Below, in pieces: positions 18,487 through 26,907 of a DNA stretch of 64,000 nucleotides (position 1 is the first letter of the stretch; every line of letters begins with the position of its first letter). A program made the translations under genes and the position numbers. Source of the DNA: Chloroflexota bacterium (GTDB lineage Bacteria > Chloroflexota > Anaerolineae > Anaerolineales > Villigracilaceae). Location of the stretch: the NCBI GenBank assembly GCA_021787595.1, contig JAJYLQ010000001.1, positions 1-64,000 of the forward strand. Reading direction: 5' to 3'. The notes under the pieces are model-generated. The model was not told the DNA's origin. It searched no databases and saw only the letters and a program-made list of their open reading frames with translations.

Positions 18487-19275
18487 TCAAGCCTTTTCGA
18501 TATTGAATTGCCTGCGCCGCCGCCAGTTCCAAAACGGCGCGACGATCTTGCGGAGGTAATACTTTGCCACGATCATCGAAAAGAAACTGCCGCCGTCGCG
18601 ATAATGGACGCGCACCATTTCCGGCCAGCAGCGGTCGTCCGCATAAATGGTTTTGCCAGCCGTGTGCAGCCGGAAGTTGGCCCATGTCTGCGGAACGTAT
18701 TTTACCTGCGAACGCCGCGCGATGCGCACCCACAAATCGTAATCCATCGCAAAATAAAACGATGGATCGAGCGGGCCGACGGCGCGCCACAAATCGCCGC
18801 GAAAGAACGAAGCCTGCTGGGGAATGTGAACATATCCCTGTTTCAGGCGGCGCAAATCAGTCTGCGCCGAGGCAAATCTGCCGATGACATCACCAGCCTC
18901 GTTGATGAAATTTGCGCTGCCATAGACAAGTCCCGCTTCGGGATGATCCGATAAAAATTTTACAGCGGACGAAACCGCATTCGATTGATAGGTGTCATCT
19001 GAATTCAGCCAGGCAAAGATTTCTCCTTCGGCGCGGGCGAAGCCTTTGTTGAGCGCGTCGGTCTGACCCTTATCCGGTTCGCTGATCCACCAGGCGAGTC
19101 TGCCCGCATACTTTTTTACGATCTCCACGCTGCCATCGGTCGAGCCGCCGTCCACGACGATGTATTCGATGCGCGGATAATCCTGGGCAAGCACGGATCG
19201 AATCGTGGCTTCCAAAAAGCGCGCCTGATTGAACGATGGCGTGACAATAGAGACCAGAGGGATCGACGCGTTCAA
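18487..19275 (-). CDS. Family 2 glycosyltransferase
   Basis: This GT-A fold enzyme has VSIVTPSFNQARFLEATIRS at the start, IVVDGGSTDGS, the metal-binding DXD-like region AWLNSDDTYQ, and the acceptor region FAMDYDLWVRIAR (ED-like). I place the start at the TTG that overlaps the stop of the upstream sulfotransferase (262 residues); a longer frame reaches 19368, but its first 31 residues are Arg/Pro-rich and lie inside the neighbouring gene. No membrane helix is evident. It probably adds a sugar to the lipid-linked repeat unit of the surface glycan. Confidence 0.9.
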   Translation of the reverse strand: MNASIPLVSIVTPSFNQARFLEATIRSVLAQDYPRIEYIVVDGGSTDGSVEIVKKYAGRLAWWISEPDKGQTDALNKGFARAEGEIFAWLNSDDTYQSNAVSSAVKFLSDHPEAGLVYGSANFINEAGDVIGRFASAQTDLRRLKQGYVHIPQQASFFRGDLWRAVGPLDPSFYFAMDYDLWVRIARRSQVKYVPQTWANFRLHTAGKTIYADDRCWPEMVRVHYRDGGSFFSMIVAKYYLRKIVAPFWNWRRRRQFNIEKA

Positions 19276-20201
19276 GTCCAACTCACTTCGGGATAATAAA
19301 GATGCGCGACCTCTTCCGTCACGCGGCGGACGCGGGCGATCTCTTCGGGCGAGAGGCGGCGTTTCCAATTCTCGAGGTTGGCGCGGCTGTCGAGTTTGAC
19401 CGAATGAACCTTCCCGCGCGATAGCTCGGCCGGATTCCCGGAATTGCTGGAGTCGAGAATGGTCCGCTCGACGCGCGGGGTAAAGTCCAGACCTAATTCG
19501 CCATACAATTTTCGATAGCCCGCGGCAGGATTGAGCGAAAGGTCCTCGTGGCGTACGACTCGAATAGACGGAATCCGCTCAAGGGTCGAATGAACGACGC
19601 GATAGATCATCGTCCACAACAAAGCAGCCTGCCCGATAATGTCGTCTTTCGCGATGGACTGCATTTCCTTCCGGTAAGGTTCCAAATGATCGCGCATCAG
19701 CAAAGGTTGATTCCAAAGATCGGAAAAATCAAACGGCCAGTTGAGTCGCTTGAGGCTGCTGGCAAATGCCGCCGGATGGCGCACCGTAACAACGATCTCG
19801 CAATTCAAGCCGCCAGCAAACCAGGGCAGGGAAAAAACCGCGAATGGATCCTTCAACAAAGCGCGCTGATGAAAGATTCGCCCGCGCAGGAAAATATCGA
19901 GATCGCGCCCCATGCGCATAAAGTCTTTGCGCGAGCGAAGCGATTTGACTTCATCCAGCAAATGATACCGAAAATCCAGCAATTGACGAAATGAGCTCAG
20001 ATAACAATCTTCGTTTTCATTGCAAAGATACATATACCAATATTGAACCTTCGCGCGCAAAACCCCGGGACGATGCAGAACATTCAGCGGCTCGCTGATA
20101 TAGGCCGTCTGTGGATTTGCCGCAAGCATCTTCCCAACCCACGTTGTGCCGGTACGGTGTGCGCCAGTCACAAGAATCGGGCGCAAGTTGAGATCATCCA
20201 T
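19272..20201 (-). CDS. PAPS-dependent sulfotransferase family protein
   Basis: The 309-residue protein has the P-loop-like phosphosulfate motif ILVTGAHRTGTTWVGKML at the N-terminus. The second PAPS contact segment is EIVVTVRHPAAFASSLKRL (about residues 150-168), and VRHEDLSLNP follows further on. These are hallmark regions of Sulfotransfer_1/3 domains. It begins one base after the stop of the DUF6056 gene. With the second sulfotransferase at 15535-16263 it suggests a sulfated surface polysaccharide or glycolipid. Confidence 0.87.
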   Translation of the reverse strand: MDDLNLRPILVTGAHRTGTTWVGKMLAANPQTAYISEPLNVLHRPGVLRAKVQYWYMYLCNENEDCYLSSFRQLLDFRYHLLDEVKSLRSRKDFMRMGRDLDIFLRGRIFHQRALLKDPFAVFSLPWFAGGLNCEIVVTVRHPAAFASSLKRLNWPFDFSDLWNQPLLMRDHLEPYRKEMQSIAKDDIIGQAALLWTMIYRVVHSTLERIPSIRVVRHEDLSLNPAAGYRKLYGELGLDFTPRVERTILDSSNSGNPAELSRGKVHSVKLDSRANLENWKRRLSPEEIARVRRVTEEVAHLYYPEVSWT

Positions 20202-20202
20202 C

Positions 20203-21663
20203 TTACGGATTTCCCATCTGCGGCGCGCTGATGGAGTTTACCCCGTAGAATTGAGCGGCACAGCGATTGATCCAGTAGCTTGCGCTTGTATCGAGTTCCT
20301 TCACGCGTTCAATGCCAGGGAGTTGAGGAATGACGATATCCTTTTTGCCCTGCGCTTTATCGGCGAAAATCTGCAACTGCCGGCTATCCCATTTGGATGC
20401 CCATTGACTGTAATACGGCAGCGACTCTTTTAACACATTGCCTGTTGCGCGCAATGGATAATAGGCAGAAGTAAAAGCCAGCAATCCCAGAGCCAGGCAG
20501 CCTGCTGCAAACCGCCAGCGTACTTTGATTTGTGCCGCAGCCACGCCTAGGCAGGCTCCTTCCACCATCAAGGAAGAAATCAACATCAACTGACCGCAGA
20601 AACGGGCGCGTTCTTCAGGGAATGACTGTCCATAGACACTGGGCGCGAAGCTCGCCGCAATCAAAATGTACATTAAAACAGGAGTTGCCAGCATAATCGT
20701 CAATAGTTTCTGCCTGCCGTTCGATAAGAGCAGAGGATGGTCCTGAAATAAATAATAAAACAAAAGGAAAGGCATGACAACGGAAAGCAGAGAAGGAACG
20801 GGCAGGGTAACAAAGGAATTCCCGATGAACTGTACAACGTACAGCAAGGTGCGAGATACGAGAGTCACAAATCCCGGAGTCGGACGACCAAGACGAAGCG
20901 AGTTCCCCGGCGCGAGCGCCATCACTGATAATGCCAACAAGCCGCCGACTAGAATCCAGGCAACGACCGAAATCGCCGCCTGCCGTCGCGAACCTTTTTC
21001 AAAAAATACAATTGCAGCCAGCGTCAGAGCAGAAAAGACGATCAACATGGCATCCGGCGGTTCTGAAAAACCACCGCCAATAAAGGCCAGCATCATTAGT
21101 AACGGCCCCATCCAAACTGGCAGCCGCCGCCCATCCAACTTTCGGAGTTGCAGCAAGACAAAAGCGCTGAGAGCCGCCAGATAAACGAGCGGGGCGAAAT
21201 GCGTTGCCATGGCCGAACGCCAATAGATCGTCTGAAAGCGATTCGGCGCCTCCAGAATGGAAAAGAACGATAATGCAGCGCCGAGAAACGCATCAACGAC
21301 AAAAGACCATTGCAGGTTTGTGAAAAGTTTGATCTCGCGAACAAGCCAGATCAGCGCAACAGCCCATAAGATGATCATAACCACGGGCACGATCTGAATT
21401 TGGCGCGGGAAGATAAATTCGGTCAATGTATCGAACAGGATGTTGGAGTAACGGTCTGAGACAGTTTGATACCGGACGATCAACGCATGGATAATGGAGC
21501 TGCCATTTGCCAGCATAGTCTCACAATAATCATCAGCCAGGTAACGAGTAAAGGTCCCAAGGTAAGCAAAGCTGACCAATGCAGCAGCCAGTGCGGTGAT
21601 TCCCATACCTGATACAGCATTCAAGAGAATGGATTTTGCCCTGCCGGTTTTCGGTTTAATCAT
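20203..21663 (-). CDS. Multi-spanning membrane protein, DUF6056-like
   Basis: This 486-residue protein has about ten membrane helices. The first extracytoplasmic loop contains YLADDYCETMLANGSS, an acidic-pair motif found in DUF6056 and related GT-C glycosyltransferase-like proteins. The C-terminal 100 residues form a soluble domain. It lies 15 bases after the GT39 gene and one base before the sulfotransferase, inside the same operon. A glycosyl or lipid-linked sugar transferase role is likely from fold style and context, but it is not shown directly. Confidence 0.7.
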   Translation of the reverse strand: MIKPKTGRAKSILLNAVSGMGITALAAALVSFAYLGTFTRYLADDYCETMLANGSSIIHALIVRYQTVSDRYSNILFDTLTEFIFPRQIQIVPVVMIILWAVALIWLVREIKLFTNLQWSFVVDAFLGAALSFFSILEAPNRFQTIYWRSAMATHFAPLVYLAALSAFVLLQLRKLDGRRLPVWMGPLLMMLAFIGGGFSEPPDAMLIVFSALTLAAIVFFEKGSRRQAAISVVAWILVGGLLALSVMALAPGNSLRLGRPTPGFVTLVSRTLLYVVQFIGNSFVTLPVPSLLSVVMPFLLFYYLFQDHPLLLSNGRQKLLTIMLATPVLMYILIAASFAPSVYGQSFPEERARFCGQLMLISSLMVEGACLGVAAAQIKVRWRFAAGCLALGLLAFTSAYYPLRATGNVLKESLPYYSQWASKWDSRQLQIFADKAQGKKDIVIPQLPGIERVKELDTSASYWINRCAAQFYGVNSISAPQMGNP

Positions 21664-21678
21664 TCTGATCTATTTTTC

Positions 21679-23247
21679 TCAATGAGTTACCGGTCTGGTC
21701 AGATCGTAGATGACGAAGCCGTCCCCTTGTTGATACACCGAAAACCCGGCGAGTTGCTGTTGGAGTTGAGGCTGGCGTTCCAGTTCGGCAAAGTCGGTTA
21801 CGAGAAAGTAATGTTTGCCCTGGGTCAGGTTGCGGAACGTCTGGCTGAATTTGAAGGATGCGCCGCGCACATCGTGATAATCAATGTCGCCGGAGTTCGG
21901 CCAGATGATCGCGTTCTGCCAGCCCCAATAGGCCAGCCTGCCGCCGTAATCCTGCGTCAACGCGACAACACCCGAACCGTGATCGAAGATCGCACCGATC
22001 TCCGCCCACATCGCGGCCTGCGGACGGTAATCCACAGCCTTCAATTGGCTGCGAACATCCCAAACCGTTGCCAGCACACCATATAACAGGACAAACGATG
22101 CGGCAACGCGCGTCCAGCGCGCGGCTGTCATTTCAGCGAGGCGCGACATCAGCCAGTCCGCGACAGGCGCGAGCGAAAGGGCGACTAATGGAATGAAAGG
22201 CTCCTGGTAATAGTCATGCGTGGCGATGTGATAATCGAAATACAGACCAAACAAAATGTATGCGGCCCACAACCCGATCAAGAGACTCCGCACGCTTCTT
22301 TCGCGGACGAGAAAGAGGCCCAGCAATCCGAGCATGATCGCCGCCCCGCCCGCGGCCATGTTCGCTTTGACCGCCCAATCAACATAATTGATTGGACTCA
22401 ATAACAGGCTTGGGATAAACCGTCCGCTGAATTGCCTGCCGAGGAAACCGTTCAGGACAATCCCATAGAAAAGATAGGCCGCGCCCGGCAAGGCTCCCAG
22501 CACAACAATCAGCCAGAGTTGTATGTTGCGGATCAAGTCGCGCGGCTTGTAACGTCCCAATAATTCGCCAAGCGCCGCACCAGCCACAAAAAAGACGGCA
22601 TAGAACTTTATGAAGATGGCGAACCCGCCCAAAAGTCCCGCGAGGATCGCGAAGAGCCAGCCCCTCACCCCAACCCCTCTCCCAGTGGGAGAGGGGACAG
22701 AGGTGAGGGAAATCCAAAAATGGAATGCCCACCAAAAAGCGATGATCAACATCACCATGAATGGATCGGGCTGGAAGGCGCGGCTGGCAATGATCGCATA
22801 AGGAAAGAAAAGATAATAAGCGGTTGCGATCACTGCACCATCCGCGGAGATCAAATCCCGTATCAGGAGAAAAAGAAAAATCCCGCCGATGATCCAGAAC
22901 AGCGATGAGTAAATCCGCGCCACCCAAAGATGTTCGCCCGTGAATTGATAGGTGAATGCCGCCAGATGCTCGACCGCTTCCGGCTCGACCTCGGCACGCG
23001 TCCGCCATTGCTGCAAAGCCATTTGCCGCTGCCAGTCGGGAACACCGGGCGCAGTCTGATAATACATCCCGCGCGCCTTGAGCGCGCTGAGCAATTGCCG
23101 TGTGGGATGAAAATCAAGCGGCAGGTTCGTCAGATCGTAAAGGCGGATCGCAAGCCCAAGACCAAACAAAATGACCAATGTGGTAACGAGAAACCAGCGC
23201 GGCGCGAAAAAAGAACGTGTATTTCCTGTGTCATTCATCGGGGGCAA
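21679..23247 (-). CDS. GT39/ArnT-like integral membrane glycosyltransferase
   Basis: The 522-residue protein has about 11 membrane helices. The first outer loop carries YDLTNLPLDFHPTRQ, equivalent to the acidic catalytic loop of GT-C (PMT/ArnT) enzymes. These use polyprenyl-phosphate sugars as donors. Residues about 180-197 (SVPSPTGRGVGVRG) are encoded by a palindromic repeat inserted in frame (22659-22710) in a loop between helices, where it may be tolerated. It is the first gene of the polysaccharide operon; the promoter should lie at 23250-23330. Confidence 0.83.
   Translation of the reverse strand: MPPMNDTGNTRSFFAPRWFLVTTLVILFGLGLAIRLYDLTNLPLDFHPTRQLLSALKARGMYYQTAPGVPDWQRQMALQQWRTRAEVEPEAVEHLAAFTYQFTGEHLWVARIYSSLFWIIGGIFLFLLIRDLISADGAVIATAYYLFFPYAIIASRAFQPDPFMVMLIIAFWWAFHFWISLTSVPSPTGRGVGVRGWLFAILAGLLGGFAIFIKFYAVFFVAGAALGELLGRYKPRDLIRNIQLWLIVVLGALPGAAYLFYGIVLNGFLGRQFSGRFIPSLLLSPINYVDWAVKANMAAGGAAIMLGLLGLFLVRERSVRSLLIGLWAAYILFGLYFDYHIATHDYYQEPFIPLVALSLAPVADWLMSRLAEMTAARWTRVAASFVLLYGVLATVWDVRSQLKAVDYRPQAAMWAEIGAIFDHGSGVVALTQDYGGRLAYWGWQNAIIWPNSGDIDYHDVRGASFKFSQTFRNLTQGKHYFLVTDFAELERQPQLQQQLAGFSVYQQGDGFVIYDLTRPVTH
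22659..22710. repeat. Palindromic repeat inserted in frame in the GT39 gene
   Basis: CCCCTCACC...AACCCCTCTCCCA pairs with TGGGAGAGGGG...AGGTGAGGG. The family is the same as the copies at 11198-11261 and 12762-12836. The frame stays open and adds about 17 residues (SPTGRGVGVRG) between two helices. Confidence 0.75.
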
Positions 23248-23655
23248 ATTCTAACACCAGTTGCTTGGCACCTTATCTATGAAATTCCGGTTCTCCGGGA
23301 ATCGCCATGTTGAAACTGTTTTTGTACGCGGATTTCATGGAAAAGAAACAAGAGATCCATGCTGACCCGTGTCGTCCGCGGAACCTGTGCACTGAATCAC
23401 ACGAACTCCCAACGGATCGAAATTCCTGTGCAAAAGCGGGAAAATCAAGCCTATTGATGTTTACAAAAGTCAGTTAAGGGATGTCACTCTGAGGGAGCGC
23501 ACTTCCCTGCACTTGCACGCAGGGCAAGTGTGCGACCGAAGAGTCTCGTATTTCGGACTCGAGACCCTTCACTACGTTCAGGGCTTCGGCTCAGGATGAC
23601 ATCAACCAATTTATAGGAATGTCAATAAGCTGGACTTCGTAAGCGTGACCCACTT
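23248..23655. other. Intergenic region between divergently oriented units
   Basis: This gap of about 400 bases has no gene. Its left part should hold the promoter of the polysaccharide operon. Its centre holds a long imperfect inverted repeat, listed separately. Confidence 0.5.
23478..23602. repeat. Long imperfect inverted repeat (TGTCACTCTGAG family)
   Basis: The ends GATGTCACTCTGAG and CTCAGGATGACATC are inverted. The inside contains GACCGAAGAGTCTCG and CGAGACCCTTCACTACG, which also pair in part. This design (TGTCATTCTGAG...CGAAGAATCT) resembles dispersed intergenic repeats of many bacterial genomes. No gene is present. Confidence 0.65.
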
Positions 23656-23688
23656 ATAAAAAACAAGCTCCCAAACAAAGTTGGGAGC
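23656..23688 (-). terminator. Rho-independent terminator of the ferric-reductase operon
   Basis: A perfect 8-bp stem GCTCCCAA / TTGGGAGC with a six-base loop is followed on the minus strand by a T-run. It lies 34 bases after the stop of the reductase-like gene. Confidence 0.85.
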
Positions 23689-23721
23689 CTGCGGAGAAGG
23701 GGGAAACTGCCGCGGAGTTTT

Positions 23722-24516
23722 TTATCTTTGATTGAATTTCATGCGCTGGGCCTGCCGCCGGGCCAGCGCGGCGCGTTCGACTGCCGCGGCCTGCTCGCGT
23801 TTCGAAATCATTCCCATCACGATCCAGTAACCGGTAAAGAAGAGGACGACGAGAAAAGTCCCGACATAGATGATGCGGGTCACGGGCAAAGCCGAATCGG
23901 TCCCGGCGAAGAGTCCGTGCAGGGTCGCGCCCAAATATCCGGCGATGCTCAACATGTGGATGCTTCTGAATGCCTTCGAGCCGAGGATCCTCCGCATGTA
24001 AAACGTCACCGTGACGAGCAGGAAGATATAAGCGCCGATAATGCCGAGTCCAACCCAGAACGGACGGTAGCTGTCCGTAAACGGAATGAGGATTTGCCAG
24101 ATCGAGAACGGCAGGAACTGGTCGAACATCAGGACGGTAATGTGCAGAGCCACAAAGCCCAATCCCAGCAGCGAGAGAAATTCATGAAAGTCGTACGATT
24201 GCGCGCCTTCGACTGTCGGATGAAAAAATTTGGTCGAGATGGCCATGCCCCACACCATCGAAAGCCACAGGATGAAATAAGATGTCAACCCGGACGCGCG
24301 GGTGATATACCACCAGGCTTGGACGCTGTCCATGGCGAACAGCGATTGGACGTCTTGGGCAATGGATGCGCCCGTCGCTGTCTGTGTGAACCAAATCACT
24401 CCCAACATGGCAATGAATATGAATCCCACGAGCATCACAGCGGCAGCCATCCTGATGGCTTGTAACCCGGGATTGCCCGATTTGTTCGCGACGGGTGTGC
24501 CTGAATTCATCAGCAT
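23722..24516 (-). CDS. Ferric-reductase-like transmembrane heme protein
   Basis: This 264-residue protein has about six membrane helices. Histidines occur in paired helices in the pattern of the Ferric_reduct domain (MsrQ/YedZ-like): FHEFLSLLGLGFVALHI near residues 115-131 and IHMLSIAGYLGATLHGLF near 193-210. These probably bind b-type heme and pass electrons across the membrane. No FAD or NADPH domain is attached, so a partner must supply electrons. It is the last gene of a three-gene operon whose other two products are membrane-anchored extracytoplasmic proteins, and it ends at a clear terminator. Confidence 0.82.
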   Translation of the reverse strand: MLMNSGTPVANKSGNPGLQAIRMAAAVMLVGFIFIAMLGVIWFTQTATGASIAQDVQSLFAMDSVQAWWYITRASGLTSYFILWLSMVWGMAISTKFFHPTVEGAQSYDFHEFLSLLGLGFVALHITVLMFDQFLPFSIWQILIPFTDSYRPFWVGLGIIGAYIFLLVTVTFYMRRILGSKAFRSIHMLSIAGYLGATLHGLFAGTDSALPVTRIIYVGTFLVVLFFTGYWIVMGMISKREQAAAVERAALARRQAQRMKFNQR

Positions 24517-24555
24517 TCCTTTCAGTCTTTTATTCCAATTGATGATCGAACGATC

Positions 24556-24840
24556 CTAAGAACCGCTGGTTCTGAACGATGGCTGCGAAAAGAGATTCTG
24601 GACGGGAGCCTGTGCCGGGGCCGGCTGGATCGAAAAACTCTGGCTCTGCCCCGCGCTGTTATTCGAGAAGTTCAACGGTGCCAGCGGAGCCAGGGTCGGG
24701 AGTGGCGCGGCCGAAACGCTTGACGAAGACGATGGCTGCGCCGGCTTGGGCGAATGGGCGATCATGATCCATCCGGTCATGAAAGTGCCAACGCTGGTGA
24801 CGGCGATCCATATCCGCAGTCCAAGTTTGAAGAATTTCAT
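24556..24840 (-). CDS. Membrane-anchored Ser/Pro-rich small protein
   Basis: The 94-residue protein has one N-terminal helix (about 8-28, WIAVTSVGTFMTGWIMIA) followed by a low-complexity Ser/Ala/Pro/Gln region outside the cell. No domain is recognised. It starts 12 bases after the Gln-rich protein gene and lies 39 bases before the reductase-like gene, so the three are probably one transcript. It may be a small subunit or assembly factor of the heme protein. Confidence 0.65.
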   Translation of the reverse strand: MKFFKLGLRIWIAVTSVGTFMTGWIMIAHSPKPAQPSSSSSVSAAPLPTLAPLAPLNFSNNSAGQSQSFSIQPAPAQAPVQNLFSQPSFRTSGS

Positions 24841-24852
24841 TTTTGCCTCGCG

Positions 24853-25233
24853 TTACCTATTGATGAAGATGCGGCCATCGCTGGTCACCGTGATGATTCC
24901 ATTTTGCTGCAATGCGGTGAGCAGCGTCTGAACCTGCTGCACCTGCGAAGCGGCCTGCTGGATCTGCTGCTGGTATTGCTGCTCGCGCTGCTGGTACTGC
25001 TGATCCCGCTGCTGATATTGCGCGACCAATCCCTGCAACTGCTGGATTTGCGTCTGGTCCGCGTTCGCACTCGTATTTGAAGTCTGCGAGACGGAAGCCG
25101 CCTGCGTTGGGGAATTCGAAGCGGCCGTGCCGTTCGGGTTGAAGAATGCTGCTCCGCCGATGGCAAGCATGGCGGCCCCCACGCTGACTGTCATCAAAAT
25201 CGCGGCGATCAACGCCGCAGCTTGTTTTTTCAT
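24853..25233 (-). CDS. Exported Gln-rich coiled-coil protein
   Basis: I use the ATG preceded by AGGAGG (126 residues); the frame continues upstream but has no signal there. A signal anchor (about 4-28) is followed by a Ser/Thr/Asn-rich spacer and a 60-residue segment with regular QQ pairs (QYQQRDQQYQQREQQYQQQ). A basic cap follows (TVTSDGRIFINR). The Gln segment has heptad spacing and is probably a coiled coil. It is the first gene of the reductase-like operon. Its function is unknown. Confidence 0.7.
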   Translation of the reverse strand: MKKQAAALIAAILMTVSVGAAMLAIGGAAFFNPNGTAASNSPTQAASVSQTSNTSANADQTQIQQLQGLVAQYQQRDQQYQQREQQYQQQIQQAASQVQQVQTLLTALQQNGIITVTSDGRIFINR

Positions 25234-25240
25234 GAGTTCC

Positions 25241-25718
25241 TCCAAAATGTTCTCAGGCGTGAGTATACAGGCGGAGTATGACAGCCAAGTGACAGCGTCA
25301 GCTTGAATTTGTGTAGAAATTCTGTAGGAAACTGTTGGGTTTGAACCAATTCCCCGATGTTGCTGGGTTCGGTGAGAGCGGACTCTCAAGAACGAACAGT
25401 ATGTGCTGGGCGAGCGGCCTGGGTTGTAGAAAGAATAATTTCCAAACCATGAATAGTAAAACTCCGAGGTTTCGCCCCTACGGGGTGCTTCGCGAAAATC
25501 CCGGAGTTCAAATCACAGAAGGCTTTCTTTATGGCGTTCTTCCATCAAGATTTTCAAAACGCCTTTTCCTTTCAAAGAGCCTCTCGATCTTTCAAGGGCT
25601 TCTCTAACCTGCGTCGTACATTCAATTGGATCACGCGGGGGAATACGGCTTTGAAATCCTGGCGCCAATGTTTGGATGATAAAGCGAAACTGTTTTGTCT
25701 GCAAATGGAAAATTGCTT
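25241..25718. other. Intergenic region without a convincing gene
   Basis: This region of about 480 bases lies between the Gln-rich protein gene (divergent promoter side) and the RAYT gene. It contains GCCCCTACGGGGTGCTTCGC, a short hairpin. It also has an 80-codon open frame on the minus strand (25513-25755) that overlaps the RAYT end, lacks a ribosome site and matches no family. I do not call it a gene. Confidence 0.5.
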
Positions 25719-26447
25719 CTATTTCTTGAATTGATTTTCCCTGTCCAATTTCCAATGGGAAGGATTCGCTTCAATGTAGTTCCAAATCCTCGCCATTTCT
25801 TTTTCATCGCGGATGATGTGCTCGTAGTAATTGCGCTGCCATAATTTCCCCGCGAATGGTTTCCAATTCAATTCTTTGACGCCGCGAATATATTCATTGG
25901 TCGTCATGGTTTTGAACCACTGGATCATTTGCGATAATGCCGCGTCTGGCTGTTGGGGCGGTACTGGTGGGGACGTGACTGGTTGGGGCGAGACCAGTTG
26001 GGGCGGGATTGGTTGGGGCGGGATTGGTTGGGGCGAGACCAGTTGGGGCGGGATTGGTTGGGGCGAGACCAGTTGGGGCGGGATTGGTTGGGGCGGGATT
26101 GGTTGGGGCGGACCTATGTGTCCGCCCTTATCGGATCCATCAGGGCAGACACGCAGGTCTGCCCCGACGGTTCCCGCGATTTGAATGATTCCGTGAAAAT
26201 GATTCGGCATCACGATGGACGCGCCCAATTCGACGGCGGGAAATTTGTTGGGTAATTCCTGCCACCATTTGACAATCATCGTTCCTGCATCGTTCAATTT
26301 CATTTCGCCGCCGCGGATTTCCCCGAACAGACATGCGCGTCCTTGCGTCACCATCGTGACGAAATACGCGCCCGGCTGGGAATAATCATAACCCTTCAAA
26401 CGGATCGAATGACGATGATGAGGGCTTGAATTAAATTGGGCAGCCAC
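25719..26447 (-). CDS. REP-associated tyrosine transposase (RAYT, Y1_Tnp domain)
   Basis: This 242-residue HUH single-strand DNA nuclease keeps the metal-binding pair in IVMPNHFHGIIQ (about residue 80-90), the N-terminal RAYT motif RRHSIRLKGYDYSQPGAYFVT-like region, and the C-terminal catalytic Tyr context WQRNYYEHIIRDE (about 204-216). Residues about 112-157 are a low-complexity insert of PPQPIPPQLVS type, encoded by a 15-bp tandem repeat. RAYTs are linked with spread of palindromic intergenic repeats, and this window contains several such repeats. No inverted repeats bound the gene, as expected for domesticated RAYTs. Confidence 0.92.
   Translation of the reverse strand: MAAQFNSSPHHRHSIRLKGYDYSQPGAYFVTMVTQGRACLFGEIRGGEMKLNDAGTMIVKWWQELPNKFPAVELGASIVMPNHFHGIIQIAGTVGADLRVCPDGSDKGGHIGPPQPIPPQPIPPQLVSPQPIPPQLVSPQPIPPQPIPPQLVSPQPVTSPPVPPQQPDAALSQMIQWFKTMTTNEYIRGVKELNWKPFAGKLWQRNYYEHIIRDEKEMARIWNYIEANPSHWKLDRENQFKK
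25976..26112. repeat. 15-bp tandem repeat inside the RAYT gene
   Basis: About nine units of the form GAYYRGTTGGGGCGR are arranged head to tail, each coding five residues (PQ plus P/L, I/V, P/S). The unit length is a multiple of three, so copy-number change would not break the frame. The variants GATTGG and GACCAG alternate, which suggests higher-order duplication. Confidence 0.85.
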
Positions 26448-26459
26448 AGAATCTCTCGG

Positions 26460-26864
26460 TTATGTATCCCATACCTCTGTGTACGGATGAGGCAGAAGCT
26501 CCCGTAACTTTACAACGTTCTCTTCACCTAAAACAACGTCAGTCAATGTAAGATTCACCGTGTCTATCTCGAACATGAATTCCCTGCATCTGCCGCATGG
26601 AGGCAGGATTTTGCCGTCGCTCGAAACCGCGACGATCTTTGCAATCTTGGTTTCTCCAGCCGTTATCATCGCCGCGATTGCACTGTGTTCTGCACAGAAT
26701 CCTATGCCACTGCTTACGTCAATACAAACACCAAGATATAAATTGCCATTTGAACTTAGCAAGGCGCAAGCCACAGTCCCCGCCGAGTTATCGTTCGATA
26801 ACTTTCGGGGCTGAAGAACCGTCTTTGCCTTTTCGATCAGCTCGAGATTAGTGACCTCGATCAT
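26460..26864 (-). CDS. cdd: Cytidine deaminase
   Basis: Cdd converts cytidine and deoxycytidine to uridine forms in pyrimidine salvage. The 134-residue protein has the zinc-binding and catalytic motifs CAEHSAIAAM (His/Cys-Ala-Glu) and PPCGRCREFMFE (PCxxC) at the usual spacing. The ATG chosen begins MIEVTNLELIEKA, matching typical N-termini; a start seven codons upstream (26885) is possible, and neither has a strong ribosome site. A short gap separates it from kbl upstream. Confidence 0.9.
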   Translation of the reverse strand: MIEVTNLELIEKAKTVLQPRKLSNDNSAGTVACALLSSNGNLYLGVCIDVSSGIGFCAEHSAIAAMITAGETKIAKIVAVSSDGKILPPCGRCREFMFEIDTVNLTLTDVVLGEENVVKLRELLPHPYTEVWDT

Positions 26865-26907
26865 GCTTATTGTTATCCACTGCAAACGCGACTATCGAAC
26901 TATCCAA

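Noticed and set aside
25513..25755. 80-codon minus-strand frame after the RAYT gene
   Set aside because: It has no ribosome site, overlaps the RAYT end and shows no family resemblance.
25952..26115. CRISPR-like repeat array
   Set aside because: Units of 15 bp are directly adjacent without spacers and code for protein; it is a coding tandem repeat.
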